DNA of 10,598 nt, from the NCBI GenBank assembly GCA_014378085.1, contig JACMOJ010000217.1:1-10598 (forward strand). Direction: 5' to 3'. The notes beneath the pieces are model-generated. The model was not told where the DNA came from. It worked only from the letters and a program-made list of their open reading frames with translations, and did not search any database. The position numbers and the translations under genes are program-made. This document shows positions 8,401-10,598 of the stretch, piece after piece; within the stretch, counting starts at the first letter, position 1; the number at the start of each line of letters is the position of its first letter. Origin of the DNA: Burkholderiales bacterium. Its GTDB lineage: Bacteria > Pseudomonadota > Gammaproteobacteria > Burkholderiales > Usitatibacteraceae.

Positions 8401-9021
8401 TATGCCGAGCGTTATGCAACGTTGGTAAGCCGAGTTGCCGCCGTAGAAGCGCAGAAATTTGCCGGCAAAAAAGCACTCACCGCAGCAGTCGCTCGTTACT
8501 ACTTCAAGGTATTAGCGTACAAGGACGAATACGAAGTCGCACGATTGTATTCAGATATGGGATTTCAGAAGAAGGTCGCCCAGCAATTTGAAGGCGACTA
8601 CAAACTCACCTTCCATCTGGCGCCGCCGGTGATGTCAACAGTTGATCCCACCACCGGTGAGCCGCGCAAGAAAGTATTTGGCCCTTGGATGATGACGGCG
8701 TTTAACGTGTTGGCGAAGTTCAAGGGCTTACGCGGTACTGCGCTTGATGTGTTTGGTTACAGCGATGAGCGCAAGACAGAGCGGCAGTTGATCGCCGACT
8801 ACGAAGCGCTGATGGAGGAGCTGCTGCGCGATGCCACGGCGGCGAATTACGAGACGGCGGTGGATCTGGCGTCGATCGCTGAGCATATCCGTGGGTTTGG
8901 TCACGTTAAACATGCGCATATGGTTGATGCCAAAGCAAGGTGGGCTGAGCTGCTTGCGAAGTTTCGCAGCGGCGAGGTCGGAACGAATAAGCGGGAAATT
9001 CGGATTCGGGTGGCAGCGTAG
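5452..9021 (+). CDS. Fused indolepyruvate (2-oxoacid) ferredoxin oxidoreductase, IorA-IorB type
   Basis: This 1189-residue protein belongs to the fused class, slightly longer than the roughly 1150-1170 usual. It oxidatively decarboxylates aryl-pyruvates (from Trp, Phe, Tyr transamination) or related 2-oxoacids to acyl-CoA with ferredoxin reduction, in the cytoplasm. Domains in order: an N-terminal pyrimidine-binding region beginning after about residue 40 (SGYRGSPLGAYD); CSGCPHNTST with Cys459 and Cys462; and the TPP-binding domain with GDG (524-526) and the closing Asn553-Asp554. A cysteine cluster follows (662, 665, 668, 674, then 695, 701, 706) in the family pattern VCEGCGDCG...SSCNKDFSC..GFCP, likely binding Fe-S. 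Next is the IorB/gamma-like domain opening with GVGGTG (749-754) and containing GLAQKGGSV, and last the C-terminal domain of fused members (YKDEYEVARLY). No residue of these motifs is missing. It stands alone: no ferredoxin, transaminase or CoA-ligase gene is adjacent. The exact 2-oxoacid cannot be told from sequence. Confidence 0.95.
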   Translation: MSAVLSPAAKLTEAAASSTSGSVSTTTLDDKYLLDHGRVYLTGTQALVRLPMIQRQRDLAAGLNTAGFISGYRGSPLGAYDQALWKAEKFLKEKHIFFTPGVNEELAATAVWGSQQVGLFAGAKYDGVFGIWYGKGPGVDRCGDVFKHANAAGTSKYGGVLLIAGDDHACKSSTLPHQSEHAFDAAMIPVLYPTGVADIIELGLHGFAMSRYSGCYVALKCVSDTVDAAASVNLDIDSPRVVLPEDIDLSAGGVHIRWPDVPLEQELRLQHDKIYAALAYARVNKLNRVTIDSSEPKLGIIASGKSYLDTMQALEDLGIDARHAAEIGLRVMKVAMPWPLEPTAVREFASGLDEVLVVEEKRQLIEYQLKEQLYNWRDDVRPRVVGKYDEHGEWETHRSPWLLPAAGELTPAMIARVIAKRIGKFYTSKIVEARLKFIEDKEAALARPRSKVARIPFFCSGCPHNTSTRVPEGSKALAGIGCHYMVTWIRPEETMTFTQMGGEGVPWVGIAPFTETQHVFANLGDGTYFHSGLLAIRAAVAAKVNITYKILFNDAVAMTGGQPVDGPLNVPQITQQVHAEGVGRIVVVTDEPAKYPTASNFAPGVTVHHRDDLDQVQRELREIEGTTVLVYDQTCAAEKRRRRKRGTFPDPQKRVVINDLVCEGCGDCGKKSNCLSVMPVETEFGRKRAIDQSSCNKDFSCVKGFCPSFVTIEGGQLRKKKPVVQEVFNTLPEPVLPSLDAPWGILVTGVGGTGVVTIGALLGMAAHLENKGVAVLDMTGLAQKGGSVYTHVRIAKSPDDIFAVRIAAGEANALLGCDMIVSTSDEAIAKMQANLTRGVVNAEVSTTGEFTKNPDLHIPVADLEATLRETMAAVEFVDATGITTALMGDAIFTNPFVMGYGYQKGLIPVAAASINRAIELNGAAVEKNKQAFDWGRRAAVDIAAVKKVAFPVEPISGVYKLSESVDEMVTRRKDFLTGYQNAAYAERYATLVSRVAAVEAQKFAGKKALTAAVARYYFKVLAYKDEYEVARLYSDMGFQKKVAQQFEGDYKLTFHLAPPVMSTVDPTTGEPRKKVFGPWMMTAFNVLAKFKGLRGTALDVFGYSDERKTERQLIADYEALMEELLRDATAANYETAVDLASIAEHIRGFGHVKHAHMVDAKARWAELLAKFRSGEVGTNKREIRIRVAA

Positions 9022-9070
9022 GGGATAGCGTCGGGTACGCAACGCACCTGACGGATGCTTCCTCACTTCT

Positions 9071-9196
9071 GTCATTCCGACCGGGCGCGCATCATGCGTG
9101 ACGAGGAATCTAATCCGTTGGTTTGGTTGCGACGGGGCAAGAAACCTGACCACGTATATCCACCGGATGAGATTCCTCACATTCGTTCGGAATGAC
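9071..9196. repeat. REP/MITE-like long inverted repeat between convergent genes
   Basis: The ends are perfect inverted copies: GTCATTCCGA (9071-9080) and TCGGAATGAC (9187-9196). Inside lies a second arm, GAGGAATCTAATCCGTTGG (9103-9121) against CCACCGGATGAGATTCCTC (9160-9178), pairing at 17 of 19 positions. The whole 126-bp unit can fold into a cruciform or hairpin with an internal loop and an apical loop of about 38 bases. The GTCATTCCGA...GAGGAATCT signature resembles dispersed intergenic repeats I know from many bacterial genomes. No coding capacity and no clear target-site duplication are seen, although TGACGG occurs at 9049-9054 and 9193-9198. It may also end transcription of both neighbours. 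Confidence 0.8.
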
Positions 9197-9316
9197 GGCC
9201 TTGTGATTCGCTGGTCTCACCCAAATTGGCGTGCGGCGTTGCTGCTCGGCTTGACCCTAAAGCGCTAATAACGACCGGCGCCTCGGAGCAAAAAAGCGCG
9301 AAGATGCCCGTCTCTG

Positions 9317-10598
9317 CTAGTGTTTTTCGATGCCGATAACATTGTCAAGATTGGGGTTGCGTTGATGGTTTACACGGTTCCAATACATGATGGCGACCAT
9401 TAACACCGCGACTACCGAGCCAAAGATCACGATGACGGTATTGATATGCCAATCAAAAGACAACATCACCGAGTACGCCGCGACCATCAGCAAAATATTG
9501 AGCTGCTCATTAAAGTTCTGCACGGCAATCGAATGTCCAGCCGATAACAACACGTGTCCGCGGTGTTGCAGCAGCGCGTTCATCGGTACCACGAAGAAGC
9601 CGCCCAACGCACCAACCAAAATCAGTACTGTGTAAACGGCGGGTTTCGAAAAGGCGAATGGCATCACCATCACGAGTAGCCCCATCGCGACACCAAACGG
9701 TAGCACTTTCAACGCCGTCTTAAGCGTCATGAACTTGCCCGCAATCACCGCACCCACCACAGTGCCAACCGCAGTGACGCCCATGAGAATGGAAGCCTGA
9801 TCAAGCCGCAAGTTAAGTTGTTGTTTGCCCCATTCCAACACGATCAACTGCAGTGTCGCGCCGGCACCCCAAAATAGTGTTGTGACGGCAAGTGAAATTT
9901 GCCCGAGTTTGTCGCTCCACAAGGTATCAACACAGTGCCAGAAATCGGTGATGAGTTTGATCGGGTTGCGCCCCTGCGAGACGTAACGCGCACCGGTGTC
10001 CGGGATGTTGAGGTTAAAGATCGCCGCAATTGCATAGAACACCGCAATCACCAATATGGCGGCCTCTGGCGCGGTATCAACGCCGGAGGCGAAGTGCGGA
10101 ACATTCATCGACAGCAACATGCCGGAAATTTTCGGGCTGATCAGCGCGCCGCCGATGACGGTGCCGAGAATGATGGAAACGACCGTGAGGCCTTCGATCC
10201 ATCCATTGCCTTTTACCAGCTGGTCAGCCGGCAATAGCTCGGTGAGGATGCCGTACTTCGCCGGGGAATACATGGCCGCACCGACACCAACAATCATATA
10301 GCCGTAGAACACCACCCAAAATTCGGCATTACCCGTCATCGGTACTGCGTCGTAGAAGAAGATGACGAAGCAGCCGACGATCTTAATCGTGTTGGTGATG
10401 AACATCACCCTGCCCTTTGGCATCGAATCGGCGAAGGCACCAACAAACGCCGCCAACACAACGTATGAAACAGCGAATCCCCATTTGACCATCGGCGTCA
10501 TCCACGCCGGGCCTTCGGGGGGCTGGATGAGGGCGATTGCGGCAATGAACAACGCGTTATCAGCAAGTGAGCTGAAGAACTGCGCCGCCATGATGGTG
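9317..10598 (-). CDS. lplT: LplT-like lysophospholipid transporter (MFS); 5' end outside the window
   Basis: This is an integral inner-membrane MFS protein. LplT flips lyso-phospholipids inward for re-acylation by Aas. From the ATG at 10591 it has 424 residues with about twelve hydrophobic segments. It closely follows E. coli LplT motifs: AQFFSSLADNAL at the N-terminus (LplT: AQFLSAFGDNAL), MFS motif A as GAFADSMPKGRVM (51-63), YSPAKYGILTEL (108-119), TLFWGAGATL (238-247) and GGFFVVPMNALLQ (330-342). In E. coli about 20 residues precede the AQF motif. Here only two precede it, no stop or ribosome site lies in the seven bases before the ATG, and that ATG sits where LplT has an internal aliphatic residue. 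The true start is therefore probably beyond the right edge. Compared with LplT there is a longer loop at about 159-176 and a hydrophilic tail at 406-424. No aas lies downstream; it could lie upstream, out of view. The stop is TAG. Confidence 0.88.
   Translation of the reverse strand, partial: TIMAAQFFSSLADNALFIAAIALIQPPEGPAWMTPMVKWGFAVSYVVLAAFVGAFADSMPKGRVMFITNTIKIVGCFVIFFYDAVPMTGNAEFWVVFYGYMIVGVGAAMYSPAKYGILTELLPADQLVKGNGWIEGLTVVSIILGTVIGGALISPKISGMLLSMNVPHFASGVDTAPEAAILVIAVFYAIAAIFNLNIPDTGARYVSQGRNPIKLITDFWHCVDTLWSDKLGQISLAVTTLFWGAGATLQLIVLEWGKQQLNLRLDQASILMGVTAVGTVVGAVIAGKFMTLKTALKVLPFGVAMGLLVMVMPFAFSKPAVYTVLILVGALGGFFVVPMNALLQHRGHVLLSAGHSIAVQNFNEQLNILLMVAAYSVMLSFDWHINTVIVIFGSVVAVLMVAIMYWNRVNHQRNPNLDNVIGIEKH

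Noticed and set aside
8728..9180. Minus-strand open frame of 150 codons overlapping the oxidoreductase 3' end and the inverted repeat
   Set aside because: Most of it is antisense to the conserved C-terminal domain, and the rest comes from the repeat element. No family resemblance is visible.
9290..9316. Possible intrinsic terminator for the lplT-like gene (six T's on the minus strand)
   Set aside because: The T-run is present but the bases before it (CTTCGCGC) do not form a stable stem, so I do not call a terminator here.
1..10598. A defence island, prophage or biosynthetic cluster
   Set aside because: No integrase, transposase, restriction, toxin-antitoxin, phage or synthase motifs were found in any of the plausible frames. 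The recognised genes are housekeeping or envelope functions.

Overview
The window reads as ordinary bacterial chromosome. It holds five protein genes, all with homologues or features compatible with Gram-negative bacteria, most likely a proteobacterium. A beta- or gammaproteobacterium is my inference and I cannot be more precise. The grounds are a single-chain (not split) glycine dehydrogenase, an LplT-type inner-membrane transporter, a lipoprotein with a lipobox, and a fused indolepyruvate ferredoxin oxidoreductase of the proteobacterial kind. I see no phage genes, transposases, CRISPR array, tRNA or rRNA.

Layout from left to right. Positions 1-1854 (+) are the C-terminal two thirds of gcvP, whose 5' part lies outside the window. 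A GC hairpin follows in a convergent gap. Positions 2020-3369 (-) encode an exported protein of unknown function. A gap of about 440 bases upstream of it carries a plausible promoter and a triplicated 10-bp direct repeat. Positions 3809-5212 (-) encode a lipoprotein of the S41 (C-terminal processing/tricorn-like) peptidase family. Its usual catalytic lysine is replaced by cysteine, and its 5' end is made of a 9-bp minisatellite. A divergent intergenic region of 239 bases (5213-5451) separates it from a large + strand gene at 5452-9021, a 1189-residue fused indolepyruvate/2-oxoacid ferredoxin oxidoreductase. After it, a REP/MITE-like inverted repeat (9071-9196) sits in the convergent gap before 9317-10598 (-), an lplT-like lysophospholipid transporter gene that runs off the right edge.

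The genes do not form one pathway or operon. gcvP serves glycine cleavage and one-carbon supply, the oxidoreductase serves aromatic amino acid (2-oxoacid) catabolism, and lplT serves phospholipid recycling. The two exported proteins may act at the envelope. The orientation (+, -, -, +, -) and the large gaps suggest mostly single-gene transcription units. I found no convincing new multi-gene system. The most unusual points are the altered S41 active site, the minisatellite at its translation start, the unknown exported protein with its repeat-bearing upstream region, and the inverted-repeat element.
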